Source: Kiritimatiellia bacterium
GTDB taxonomy: Bacteria; Verrucomicrobiota; Kiritimatiellia; UBA8416; YA12-FULL-48-11
DNA: 64,000 nucleotides
Assembly (NCBI GenBank): GCA_028716365.1
Contig: JAQUPZ010000007.1
Location: 62,001 to 126,000, forward strand
Reading direction: 5' to 3'
Shown: piece after piece, positions 17,536 to 26,304 of the stretch
How positions within the stretch are numbered: the first letter of the stretch is position 1
Layout: the number at the start of each line of letters is the position of its first letter
Program-made: the position numbers and the translations under genes
The notes under the pieces: generated by a model
Database searches by the model: none
Told to the model about the DNA's origin: nothing
The model's input: only the letters and a program-made list of their open reading frames with translations

Positions 17536-18477
17536 ATGAGCGGACTAAGTGGATATTTTCTGGTTGGGCCAACGGCGGTTGGGAAAAGCGCTGTTGCGCA
17601 ATGGATAGCCGAGAAATATGGATATGACATCCTTGCCGCAGATTCCATGCAGGTTTATAAAGGGATGGATATCGGTACAGCCAAACCTGATACCGCAGCA
17701 AGGGCAAGGGTACGTCATCATGGAATTGACCTTGTAGATCCCAGCGAATTCTTCAATGTATGGTCTTACCGTAGGCATGCAATATCAATACTTGCGGAAA
17801 ATGCATCGGCAAACCGAAAAACAATTGTGGTTGGCGGTACAGGTCTTTATGTTAAAAGTCTTACCGATGGGCTCATGTCTATACCTGCCAGGGATCCTTC
17901 GATCAGGCAGTACTGGGTAAGGTTTTTTGAGGAGAAAGGAATCACTGCATTACAGGAGGCGTTACGTTCCAGAAATATGGAAGTTTATAACAAGCTGGCA
18001 GACAAAAAGAATGCTCGACGGCTTATTCGTGCACTTGAGATTGTTGAGTCTGGAGAAAAACCGGCAAATAAGACATGGAAAACGGGGAAAAAGTGTGTTC
18101 CAGTAGCCGGGTTAATGCTTCCCCCTGAAGAATTGAAGGCGCGTATAGCATTACGGGTAGATGAAATGTACAGTACCGGTCTTGTTAAGGAAGTAAAAGA
18201 CATACTGGAGTGCGGTGTGGCGCTCTCAGGGACTGCGCAACAGGCGATTGGTTATGCTGAGGTTATTGATTTGTTGAGCGGGCGGTGTTCGCGGGAAGAC
18301 GCTATTGCCCGGACCGTGGTGAGAACACGACAACTGGCGAAAAGGCAGGGAACATGGTTCAGGCACCAGTTAAACGTGAAATGGATTGAAATCACCATGG
18401 CGATGGAAACAGGAGAAATAGCGCAAAAGGTTCTCGAACACTGGAGGAGATATGGCCCGACACAGATTGCAGAATGA
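17536..18477 (+). CDS. miaA: tRNA dimethylallyltransferase
   Basis: Adds a dimethylallyl group to A37 of tRNAs that read UNN codons. The P-loop is VGPTAVGKSAVA at residues ~10-21, and the DSMQVYKGMDIGTAKP motif follows, where the Asp is catalytic. GGTGLYVKSLTDG and the C-terminal TRQLAKRQGTWFR are standard family blocks. The 313-residue length is normal. The 3' end overlaps radC by 26 bases. No hfq follows, in contrast to many proteobacteria. Confidence 0.95.
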   Translation: MSGLSGYFLVGPTAVGKSAVAQWIAEKYGYDILAADSMQVYKGMDIGTAKPDTAARARVRHHGIDLVDPSEFFNVWSYRRHAISILAENASANRKTIVVGGTGLYVKSLTDGLMSIPARDPSIRQYWVRFFEEKGITALQEALRSRNMEVYNKLADKKNARRLIRALEIVESGEKPANKTWKTGKKCVPVAGLMLPPEELKARIALRVDEMYSTGLVKEVKDILECGVALSGTAQQAIGYAEVIDLLSGRCSREDAIARTVVRTRQLAKRQGTWFRHQLNVKWIEITMAMETGEIAQKVLEHWRRYGPTQIAE

Positions 18478-19252
18478 TATAAATCCGGCGAACATTGCTG
18501 TCAGCAAATCCGTAACGACATCAGAATATGTTATTGAAGGTGGATCGTATCGTGTTTGTGACCTGCCGGTGCGGATGAGGCCACGGGAGGAAATAGACCG
18601 GCTCGGGGTGGAACATGTTTCGGATGATGTGCTCTTGGCTGTTATTCTTCGCAGTGGGGTTCGTGGTGCCAATGTTGTAGATGTCGCAAGGCACTTGTTG
18701 AAACAATACGGCTCACTCACGGGAATAGCTTCGACATCAAGAGAGGAATTGGCGCAGGTGCGAGGAATGGGAAAAGTGAAAGCGCAGGTTCTTCTTTCTG
18801 CGCTGGAACTTGCACGAAGACTTTCAGAGGAGTGTATGCCCCGGCGGTGTCGAATCAGGACACCTGAGGATGCCGTGATGCTTTTACGGGATAAGGCTAA
18901 AACATTGAGTAATGAGGTTTTCTGGGTTATTCTTCTTGATTCCAAGAACTATATTAAGGGGAATGCAATTGAAATAACCAGGGGATTACTGGATGCCAGC
19001 CTTGTACATCCCCGGGAAGTATTTCGAGAGGCCATACGAAGGGCGACTGCGGCAGTTGTTCTGGTGCATAATCATCCTTCGGGTGACCCATCCCCTTCTG
19101 TGGAGGATATTCGGATAACAAAACAACTTGTTGAAGCTGGTAGAATTGTTGATATTAAGGTCCTTGATCACATTATTCTGGGAAAACGGGGAGAATGTGA
19201 CGTAAGTGACTTTATAAGTATGAGAGAATCCGGGGTAGTGGAATTTACGTGA
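18452..19252 (+). CDS. radC: RadC/JAB-domain protein
   Basis: RadC family, with an N-terminal helix-hairpin-helix region (RMRPREEIDRLGVEHVSDDVLLA in part; GMGKVKAQVLLSALELARR) and a C-terminal JAB/MPN metalloprotease-like domain (HNHPSGDPSPSVEDI, the His-x-His-x7-Ser-x2-Asp signature). The role is unsettled; it was once linked to DNA repair. GGAGGAGAT lies just before the ATG within the end of miaA, so it is probably translated from the same message. Confidence 0.93.
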   Translation: MARHRLQNDINPANIAVSKSVTTSEYVIEGGSYRVCDLPVRMRPREEIDRLGVEHVSDDVLLAVILRSGVRGANVVDVARHLLKQYGSLTGIASTSREELAQVRGMGKVKAQVLLSALELARRLSEECMPRRCRIRTPEDAVMLLRDKAKTLSNEVFWVILLDSKNYIKGNAIEITRGLLDASLVHPREVFREAIRRATAAVVLVHNHPSGDPSPSVEDIRITKQLVEAGRIVDIKVLDHIILGKRGECDVSDFISMRESGVVEFT

Positions 19253-19329
19253 AGCCGGAGAAAAAAATCAATTATCGATGGTTGTAAAGCTTCGAGTTGA
19301 AGCGTTGATTAAAAATGGAGTGAGAAAAG

Positions 19330-20130
19330 ATGATACACAAAACGGCAATTATTGAGCCGGGAGCTGAAATCGGTAAGGATGTTACGGTTGGTCCGTTTTC
19401 GTATATTGAAGGTGGTGCAAAGGTTGGTGATGAATGTGTCATTGGTCCGCATGTAAGTGTCATGCGTTACACGACGCTGGGAACTGGTTGCCGAGTTCAC
19501 GCTGGTGCGGTGCTTGGTGATTTGCCTCAAGATCTTAGTTTTAAGGAATGTGAGTCTTATGTGAAGATAGGGTCGAATTGTGTAGTCCGCGAAGGTGTAA
19601 CAGTTCATAGAGGTACAAAACCTGGAACAACAACAGAAATAGGAGATAGTTGTTTCCTTATGGCAAATTCACATTTTGCGCATAATGTTAAACTGGGTAA
19701 TAATGTAATTGTTGCGAATGGTGCACTAATGGGTGGTTATGTTGAAGTCGGAGACAGAGCGTTCATAAGTGCTAACGTCGGGATTCACCAGTTCGTGCAT
19801 GTCGGCAGGTTGGTAATGGTGGGTGGGAACAGCGGGCTTTCGAAAGATCTTCCTCCATTTTGTATAGTCAGATCTCTTACTTTTAATTTGGTTGCCGGAA
19901 TGAATGTTATTGGCATGCGACGGGCAGGTATTACCCCTGAAGAACGTGCACAGATAAAACGGGCTTTTAAAATGTTTTATTGTTCGGGATTGAATGTGAA
20001 ACAGGCACTTGAGAAAATGAAATCCGATTTTACGTCAGGACCGGCACAGGAATTCTGGCAGTTTGTTGAACAGTCGAAGCGCGGGGTTTGTGCCATGAAG
20101 AATATGGAAAAGGAAGTGGAAGAGGCATGA
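19330..20130 (+). CDS. lpxA: UDP-N-acetylglucosamine acyltransferase LpxA
   Basis: First lipid A step: transfers an acyl chain from ACP to the 3-OH of UDP-GlcNAc. Hexapeptide repeats run from residue ~1 (MIHKTAIIEPGAEIG) through the trimeric beta helix. LGDLPQDLSFKE is an LpxA hallmark, SHFAHNVKLGNN contains the expected catalytic His, and HQFVHVGRLVMVGG follows. The helical C terminus starts at GMNVIGMRRAGI. The 266-residue length is typical. It lies far from lpxD; no fabZ or lpxB is adjacent. GGAG at 19317 precedes the ATG. Confidence 0.95.
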   Translation: MIHKTAIIEPGAEIGKDVTVGPFSYIEGGAKVGDECVIGPHVSVMRYTTLGTGCRVHAGAVLGDLPQDLSFKECESYVKIGSNCVVREGVTVHRGTKPGTTTEIGDSCFLMANSHFAHNVKLGNNVIVANGALMGGYVEVGDRAFISANVGIHQFVHVGRLVMVGGNSGLSKDLPPFCIVRSLTFNLVAGMNVIGMRRAGITPEERAQIKRAFKMFYCSGLNVKQALEKMKSDFTSGPAQEFWQFVEQSKRGVCAMKNMEKEVEEA

Positions 20131-20185
20131 ACCAGGTAATTGAAAAAGTATGGTAACGAAAAGGATATTTGACTTGAAAGGTCCG

Positions 20186-20205
20186 TTAGACTCGTGACAG
20201 TCTAA
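20186..20205 (+). promoter_or_regulatory. inverted repeat upstream of corA
   Basis: TTAGACT and AGTCTAA form a perfect 7-bp inverted repeat around CGTGAC, about 37 bases before the corA start. It could be a leader hairpin or a repressor site for the magnesium transporter. It does not match the M-box riboswitch, which is much longer, and no T-run follows. Confidence 0.4.
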
Positions 20206-20242
20206 TCAAGGAAATGAGAGAAACAGGTTTTTGGGGAATAGA

Positions 20243-21226
20243 ATGATAAGGTCATTTGTATTCAGTCAAACCCAGGGTAAATTGATAAGCCAGGATATTT
20301 CGCTGGACCTTCTGAACGTTGTGCTAAGGGATGAAGGGGTCCAGTTCTGGGTGGATGTCGGAGAAGTTTCTGATGATGAGGCAAAGCAGATTCTGGATGG
20401 TATATTCCATTTCCATCCATTGGCCGTGGAAGACTGTCTGGCCCCCACTGACCGTTCCAAGGTTGATGAATATGATAATTATGTTTTCATGGTTATTCAT
20501 GCGGTTGACTATTCCAAGGAGACGGGTTCTTTTGCCACACACGAGTTGAATGTTTTCATAGGTAAGGAATATCTTGTGACTTTTCACAGGGAGCCGCTTC
20601 GATGTGTCAATGCAACTATTGACAGGATAATGAAAAATGCTCCTACAGTGGCCAGAGCTCCTGACCGGCTTAGCTATACTCTCCTTGACTTTCTCCTTGA
20701 AGGATATGATCCGGCGCTGGAAGAGTTGTCTTCTGATATAGCCGAACTTGAGGGTAAAGTGCTTGATCATCCATCATCCGATATTCTTGGGGCAGTTCGC
20801 AGACTGAAAAAGGAAGTGCAGAAGCTTCACCAGATCGTGCGTCCCCAACGAGATGTAATTGCACGTTTTGCCCATGGAGAGTTCAAGATCGTACGTGCCC
20901 ATATGCTTCCTTACTATCGTGACCTGAACGACCAGCTTGTAAGAATAAGCAGTCTGGCGGAAAACTACAGAGATTCAATAACCAACGTTTTGCAGATGCA
21001 TCTTAATTTTCAGCAGATGCAGGTTAATAAAGTGATAAAGGTTCTCACTGTACTTGCAACGTTGTCTGTGCCGATACTTGCTGTTACCAGTTATTATGGC
21101 ATGAATATCCAGCATTGGCCCACGTTAAATCATTCCATGACTTTCTCTTATACTTGGATATGGGGCATAACCGTTGTTATGACAGCCTTCCTTTACTGGC
21201 TCCTCAAGCGTAAGGGCTGGTGGTAA
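20243..21226 (+). CDS. corA: CorA-family magnesium/cobalt transporter
   Basis: Pentameric divalent-cation channel. A large cytoplasmic domain (residues ~1-260, with FHPLAVEDCL and DEYDNYVFMVIHAV) is followed by two C-terminal membrane helices. The selectivity loop YGMNIQHWP holds the Gly-Met-Asn signature, and the basic tail KRKGWW ends the protein. The ATG at 20243 is preferred; the upstream in-frame TTG lacks support while GGGGAATAG precedes the ATG. The 327-residue length is normal. It converges on the reverse-strand PilT-like gene with only 13 bases between stops. Confidence 0.92.
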   Translation: MIRSFVFSQTQGKLISQDISLDLLNVVLRDEGVQFWVDVGEVSDDEAKQILDGIFHFHPLAVEDCLAPTDRSKVDEYDNYVFMVIHAVDYSKETGSFATHELNVFIGKEYLVTFHREPLRCVNATIDRIMKNAPTVARAPDRLSYTLLDFLLEGYDPALEELSSDIAELEGKVLDHPSSDILGAVRRLKKEVQKLHQIVRPQRDVIARFAHGEFKIVRAHMLPYYRDLNDQLVRISSLAENYRDSITNVLQMHLNFQQMQVNKVIKVLTVLATLSVPILAVTSYYGMNIQHWPTLNHSMTFSYTWIWGITVVMTAFLYWLLKRKGWW

Positions 21227-21239
21227 AGTTTACGTTAGT

Positions 21240-23093
21240 TTACGTGTGAGCGTTCAGGTCAAGTTTAATTCCCAGCTTTGCGGCAAGATCAACCTTGTCG
21301 ACAGCCTTGCTCATTGCTTCTTCAACAGCAACAATATTTTCTTTTACCAGCCTCAGGAGTTCCTCGTTCAGGACCCTGTTTCCTCTGGACTTGCCTGTCT
21401 GCATGGCGCTGAGAACCTGGTGTGTCTTGCCCTCGCGTATCAGGTTTGCGATGCCGGTATCTGATACGAGTATTTCAAGGGCGGCTACACGTCCGCCGCC
21501 GATTTTCCGGCAGAGTGTCTGGGCAACAACTCCTTTCAGGTTATCCGCAAGTACGGCACGGACCTGGTTCTGCTGTTCGGCGGGAAACATGTCTATGATA
21601 CGCGCAACGGTACTGATGGCTGTATTCGTGTGCAATGTCCCAAAAACCAGGTGACCGGTATTTGCTGTTTCCAGCGCAAGAGCTACAGTTTCCAGATCGC
21701 GCATTTCACCAACCAGTACAATGTCCGGGTCTTCACGCAGGACGGCTCTTAGTGCCCTGGCGAAAGATGTTGAATGTGGACCTATCTCGCGCTGGTTAAC
21801 CAGACATTTCTGACTTTGATGGACGAATTCTATCGGATCCTCCAGCGTTATAATATGATCAAGTCTTGTTTTATTGACATGGTCTATCATGGCAGCCAGC
21901 GTTGTAGATTTACCGCTTCCGGTAGGACCCGTAACGAGAATGAGCCCTTTGGGGTTTTCGCAGAGCTGTCTAGCAACGGGCGGCAGACCCAGTTGTTCAA
22001 TGGTAAGTATTTTGTCGGGAATCTGGCGGAACACTGCGCCAACACCTTTGTTATCCCGGAATACATTTACACGAAAACGTGAAACACCGGGTATGGCATG
22101 TGCGAAGTCTGTATCGTTATCACTCTGGAACTGATTGCGATTACGTTCCGGCATGACAGGTTTTACCAGTTCAAGGACATCACTAGGTCCTAATATCGAA
22201 GTATCAGACATTTCGCTGATATTACCATCAATACGCCAGCGCGGTTTATAACCCGCCGAAAGATGTATATCGGATGCACGTTCGGCCACCATGCGTCGCA
22301 GTAGCTGATTAAGTTTTCCAACTTCAGTTATTTCGGGCTGGGGTTGTTGTATTTCAGCCGAAGGGGTGGCTGACAATTCTGCAACACCGGAAGTTGATTG
22401 CATGGCAGAATTGAAGGTTGCTGCATCGATGGCAACCGGACGTAGTTCCATTCCGGGAAGCTGTTCCCGTACCAGCGCGATGATCTTTGGGGTTGGATCT
22501 TCTACAAATCCAAGGGACAACACATTTCCATCCAATTTCAAGGGAAGAACGCGATGACGTTGAATAAAATCAACATGAAGCAGATTTTGAATGCCTGGAT
22601 CAGGTTTGAGACATGTTTTGTCGGCTTGTGGTATTGACATGTTTCGGGACGCACCCTGCAGCCTTTTCGCTAGGACACGGCAGGCAACCAGAGCAAAGGA
22701 AGGAATACGCTTGAACATTTCCGAAAAGAATTTTTTGTCAAATGTCAGAAGGATTGCATCATTGCCTGCTATGATGGTTGCGGAACGTGGTTCATTAAGA
22801 AGAAGGCCAAGTTCGCCGATCGTGTCATAAGGTTTAACGCGTGCCACTTCAACCAATTCATCTCTTGTGTCATGTTTGACCTTGATTATTACTTCTCCAG
22901 AAGCGATTACTGAAAAACTGTCCGATGGTTCGCCCTGCCGCATGATTACTTCGTTGGGATCATGCTGGATCATCTTGGAACTGGCTGCAATTTCCCGAAG
23001 TTCTTTTTCGGAAAGATCCTGGAAGAACTTGCTCTGTCCCAGTTCAGTTACAATTGCATCGATCATTTCTTTTTCCACAGGCATTACTTTCAT
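21240..23093 (-). CDS. PilT-like ATPase fused to a cyclic nucleotide-binding domain
   Basis: Three parts. Residues ~20-140 are a cNMP-binding domain with a good phosphate-binding cassette (GELGLLLNEPRSATI, Glu and Arg conserved). Residues ~165-235 resemble the MshEN/GspE N-terminal module. Residues ~250-600 are a PilT retraction ATPase: [37 protein letters not shown] and HLVFGTLHTN. PilT alone is about 350 residues; this is 617. AGGAGG precedes the ATG. It follows a response regulator by 43 bases, so a phospho-signal and a nucleotide signal may both govern pilus retraction or surface motility (inference). Confidence 0.88.
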   Translation of the reverse strand: MKVMPVEKEMIDAIVTELGQSKFFQDLSEKELREIAASSKMIQHDPNEVIMRQGEPSDSFSVIASGEVIIKVKHDTRDELVEVARVKPYDTIGELGLLLNEPRSATIIAGNDAILLTFDKKFFSEMFKRIPSFALVACRVLAKRLQGASRNMSIPQADKTCLKPDPGIQNLLHVDFIQRHRVLPLKLDGNVLSLGFVEDPTPKIIALVREQLPGMELRPVAIDAATFNSAMQSTSGVAELSATPSAEIQQPQPEITEVGKLNQLLRRMVAERASDIHLSAGYKPRWRIDGNISEMSDTSILGPSDVLELVKPVMPERNRNQFQSDNDTDFAHAIPGVSRFRVNVFRDNKGVGAVFRQIPDKILTIEQLGLPPVARQLCENPKGLILVTGPTGSGKSTTLAAMIDHVNKTRLDHIITLEDPIEFVHQSQKCLVNQREIGPHSTSFARALRAVLREDPDIVLVGEMRDLETVALALETANTGHLVFGTLHTNTAISTVARIIDMFPAEQQNQVRAVLADNLKGVVAQTLCRKIGGGRVAALEILVSDTGIANLIREGKTHQVLSAMQTGKSRGNRVLNEELLRLVKENIVAVEEAMSKAVDKVDLAAKLGIKLDLNAHT

Positions 23094-23136
23094 AAGTTCC
23101 TCCTGTTCCGTGTAGTTATCTGTTCAAATGCAATAT

Positions 23137-23502
23137 TTATTTTGTTCTTAAAGCTTCTTCAACGGTTTTTAAAAGAGTTTCGGGTTCGAATGGTTTGGAA
23201 ATACATTTGAAAGCTCCGAGCTCCATAACTTGTGTAAATAATTCATTAGAGCCGAAACCGGTTATTAGTATAACGGGCATGGCAGGTCTTGTTTCCTTGG
23301 CCAGTTTCAGGAGTTCTATGCCGTTGACTGGCATCATGCGTATATCCGAGACAAGTATGTCAAATTTGTCTTCCGATTTTAGAATCTCGGCTGCTTGTCC
23401 ACTGTCGGATATGGCAAGAACATCCCAGCCTCCGGTTGTAAAATAATGATCCAGGATGTTAAGAATCATTGTTTCGTCATCAACCAGCAAAACTTTCTTC
23501 AT
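23137..23502 (-). CDS. single-domain response regulator
   Basis: CheY-like receiver only (121 aa): acidic pair Asp8-Asp9, phospho-acceptor Asp53 in VSDIRMMPVNG, Thr81 and Lys103 (SKPFEP). No output domain is attached, so it acts through partner proteins. It is the upstream neighbour of the cNMP-PilT fusion on the same strand, a strong hint that it serves that motor. No histidine kinase gene lies in the window. Confidence 0.92.
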   Translation of the reverse strand: MKKVLLVDDETMILNILDHYFTTGGWDVLAISDSGQAAEILKSEDKFDILVSDIRMMPVNGIELLKLAKETRPAMPVILITGFGSNELFTQVMELGAFKCISKPFEPETLLKTVEEALRTK

Positions 23503-23533
23503 CGTACAAAATTCCTCTTAATCATTCTGCAAA

Positions 23534-23557
23534 CATAATACCCTTGGAAGGGTTATG
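23534..23557 (-). terminator. hairpin downstream of kup
   Basis: CATAA-(TA)-CCCTT pairs with AAGGG-TTATG, a ten-base-pair stem with a two-base bulge, about 90 bases after the kup stop. On the reverse strand only TTT follows, so it is a weak terminator candidate; it also lies just upstream of the response regulator. Confidence 0.35.
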
Positions 23558-23644
23558 TTTCCCTGGCAGTTGATGTACTGTATATGTCGTTGTATGAATG
23601 TGTCAATTGTCAAAACTTTTGAGATTTGGAATTGAATTTCAGGG

Positions 23645-25546
23645 TTAGAGTTCTACCTGAAGGCCCAGTTCGATGACCCGGTTTGGGGGCAGGTGAAAGA
23701 ATCCTGTTGCATCGAATGCATTGTGTGACAAATAAGCAAAGAGTTTTTTGCGCCATTTTGCCATTTTTGATCGTCCGCTTATTAAAAGCGTTTCGCGGCC
23801 CAGGAAATAAGTTGTACGCATTGGCTCAAATCTTAGATCTCCGGTATCGATTTTCTGCAAAGCTTCAGGGATATCAGGATCCTCGCTGAATCCGTATTTC
23901 AGCTGGATTCGATACATGCCGGCACCAATCGATTCAAATTCAATACGTTCATCAGGCCGTACATAGGGTATTTCCTCGGTTTTCACCGTAAGAAGAACCG
24001 TATGTTCATGAATGATCTTGTTGTGTTTGAAATTGTGAAGCAGTGTTCTGGGGGTACCGGTGGCGTTTCCTGTGAGAAATACAGCAACACCCGGGACTCT
24101 TGTGGGCTTGCGTTCTTTGAGGTCATGAACAAACAGTTGAATATCCAGTGCCTGTGCTTCAAAATTCTTTCGGAGTATATCGCGACCCTGCTTCCAGGTT
24201 TTGATTAAGACAAATACTATACCGGAAAGTGCCAATGGTACCCAGGCACCAGAAGTAAGTTTCGTAACGTTGGAACTAAAGAAGGATAAATCAATCAGCA
24301 GAAAAAGTCCCGCAACAATAATAACTACAGACTTCTTTATGGACCAGAGCTTTTGTGCAACAAAAGCAGTAAAAATTGTTGTTATTACCATATCTGCTGA
24401 TACGGCGACGCCGTAAGCCGAGGCTAAATTAGATGACTCACGGAATCCGATAATGAGACTTATCGTGCCGACAAACAAAATCCAATTAACGATAGGTATG
24501 TAGACTTGTCCGATCTTTTCGTCAGAGGTATGAATCACGGCCATTCTGGGAAGGAATCCCAGCTGGACGGCTTGTCTTGAGACTGAGAATGCTCCTGAAA
24601 TGATTGCCTGTGAAGCGATAATTGTCGCCGTTGTTGCCAGCACAACCATAGGATAGAGGGCCCATGAAGGTGCAAGCTGAAAGAATAGATTATCAACAAC
24701 ATCTGGTCTTCGAAGAAGGTGAGCACCCTGGCCAAAATAATTGAGAAGAAGTGATGGAAGAACTACTGTAAACCAACCAAACCTGATAGGGGTCTTGCCG
24801 AAATGGCCCATATCTGCATAAAGTGCTTCGCCTCCAGTAAGAGCCAGGAAGACGATTCCCAGTACCGAGAAACCCTGCCACTTATTTTCTGCAAAGAAAT
24901 TCACCGCGTAATATGGATTGACCGCGGCAAGAATTTCAGGGGCCTTGATTATGGAAATAATTCCAAGAACGGATAACACGAAAAACCATACTAGTAAAAT
25001 AGGTCCGAATACATAACCTATTCTGGCTGTTCCGCGATGTTGAAAAAAGAAAAGGAGGGTCAAAATTACAATAGATATGGGAACAATACTTGACTGAAAT
25101 ACCGATGTTGCCACGTTAAGTCCTTCAACGGCACTCAATACCGAGATGGCTGGTGTTACAATTCCATCGCCGAAAAGCAGGGATGCGCCGAATATCCCAA
25201 GGGCGATAAATACCATCTGGAGTAAAGAATTTTCTTTCTTGTCACGGGTAAGAAGGGTCATTAAGGCCAAAACGCCTCCTTCTCCGCGATTGTCTGCATT
25301 TAGAACAAACGCTAGGTATTTTACAGAAATAATCAGTATGAGGGACCAAAAAACAAGAGATATAATTCCAAGAACATTATGTGGTGTAACGTTAATGGCC
25401 TGTAAACCTTGAAAACATCCCCTGATGGCATAAAGTGGGCTGGTCCCGATATCTCCGAAAACGACACCAATGGCAGTTAATGTCAAAGCGGCGATTTGAG
25501 TCCCATTTGTACGGGGAAGATGGTTGTTATTTATGGTTTGATTCAT
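23645..25546 (-). CDS. kup: Kup-type potassium uptake transporter
   Basis: Proton-coupled K+ importer of the KUP/HAK/KT family, inner membrane. The N terminus shows LTAIGVVFGDIGTSPLYAIRG, where GDIGTSPLY is the family signature, followed by about 12 membrane segments to residue ~450 (GGEALYADMGHFGK at ~235) and a soluble C-terminal domain (VFLTGNATGTPRTLLHNFKHN in part). At 633 residues the length is normal. A structured leader lies upstream (see 25598-25634). Confidence 0.94.
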   Translation of the reverse strand: MNQTINNNHLPRTNGTQIAALTLTAIGVVFGDIGTSPLYAIRGCFQGLQAINVTPHNVLGIISLVFWSLILIISVKYLAFVLNADNRGEGGVLALMTLLTRDKKENSLLQMVFIALGIFGASLLFGDGIVTPAISVLSAVEGLNVATSVFQSSIVPISIVILTLLFFFQHRGTARIGYVFGPILLVWFFVLSVLGIISIIKAPEILAAVNPYYAVNFFAENKWQGFSVLGIVFLALTGGEALYADMGHFGKTPIRFGWFTVVLPSLLLNYFGQGAHLLRRPDVVDNLFFQLAPSWALYPMVVLATTATIIASQAIISGAFSVSRQAVQLGFLPRMAVIHTSDEKIGQVYIPIVNWILFVGTISLIIGFRESSNLASAYGVAVSADMVITTIFTAFVAQKLWSIKKSVVIIVAGLFLLIDLSFFSSNVTKLTSGAWVPLALSGIVFVLIKTWKQGRDILRKNFEAQALDIQLFVHDLKERKPTRVPGVAVFLTGNATGTPRTLLHNFKHNKIIHEHTVLLTVKTEEIPYVRPDERIEFESIGAGMYRIQLKYGFSEDPDIPEALQKIDTGDLRFEPMRTTYFLGRETLLISGRSKMAKWRKKLFAYLSHNAFDATGFFHLPPNRVIELGLQVEL

Positions 25547-25888
25547 AAGTTTCAGGCTTGGTTTTACACCGGTTATTACCTGGAAACCTGCACGAAACCG
25601 GGCTTCTCAGGCAGAGCAAATGCCTGAAATCCGGCATGCGGTTGAAATAAGAAAACGTTGTATGAACATATTTTGATGTGTGTAATATATATGCAGATTC
25701 GGGGAATTTCCAGAGAATAATGGTTTGTTTTGAACGACATTAAGTAGAATAATGTTGTTCTATACGAAGTGAGGTGGTATTTAATAGAAGTAGTTGAATT
25801 GCAGGTATTAAGGATGATAAATGTCGTTTGTATTGTTTGTCTGAACAGAATGAATGGTTAGGATAGTATCGGATTTGCTGTCCTTTGA
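25547..25888 (-). other. 342-base intergenic region between kup and the DUF486 gene
   Basis: This divergent region carries the kup leader with its hairpin (25598-25634) and AT-rich sequence from about 25660 to 25870 that probably holds promoters for both directions. I could not assign convincing -35/-10 pairs. No ORF, tRNA or mobile-element sequence was seen. Confidence 0.5.
25598..25634 (-). promoter_or_regulatory. kup leader hairpin
   Basis: On the reverse strand TCAGGCA pairs with TGCCTGA around TTTGCTC, and flanking CCGG blocks can extend the stem across an internal loop. It begins about 50 bases before the kup ATG. Known kup-associated c-di-AMP (ydaO) riboswitch sequence blocks were looked for and not found. 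It may still be a cis-acting leader. Confidence 0.4.
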
Positions 25889-26242
25889 ATGGAGAGTGGT
25901 GTTTTGACTATAGCTCGTGCCATGGCATTATTGGTTTTATCTAATGTTTTTATGACTTTTGCCTGGTATGCTCATTTGAAGAACCTATCTGACAGTAAAT
26001 GGTACATTGCCGCTGTTGCAAGTTGGTGTATTGCCCTGTTTGAGTATCTTATTCAAGTGCCGGCAAACAGAATTGGTTATACAGCGCTAAACCTGTCCCA
26101 ATTGAAGATATTACAGGAAGTAATAGCCCTGGCGGTGTTTGTGCCATTCTGTGTTCTCTATATGCATCAGCCTCTCAGGCTTAATTATCTTTGGGCTGGT
26201 TTATGCCTGATGGGAGCTGTCTTTTTTATATTCAAAGGTTGA
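25889..26242 (+). CDS. DUF486 (DMT-like) membrane protein
   Basis: Small four-helix membrane protein of the DUF486 family: LLVLSNVFMTFAWYAHLK, SWCIALFEYLIQVPANRIGY and LSQLKILQEVIALAVFVPF are family blocks. It ends FIFKG. The family resembles half of a drug/metabolite transporter, but no substrate is established. The ATG at 25889 lacks a Shine-Dalgarno; a TTG at 25904 lies about ten bases after GGAG and could be the true start, giving 112 residues. Confidence 0.85.
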   Translation: MESGVLTIARAMALLVLSNVFMTFAWYAHLKNLSDSKWYIAAVASWCIALFEYLIQVPANRIGYTALNLSQLKILQEVIALAVFVPFCVLYMHQPLRLNYLWAGLCLMGAVFFIFKG

Positions 26243-26304
26243 GTAGTTTCGTACAATATCTTTGTTAGGTAGTGGTTGTTGTCAATTTCATCCGGAGGTT
26301 TGTT

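Noticed and set aside
25547..25660. ydaO-type c-di-AMP riboswitch before kup
   Set aside because: The conserved riboswitch blocks were not found on either strand.
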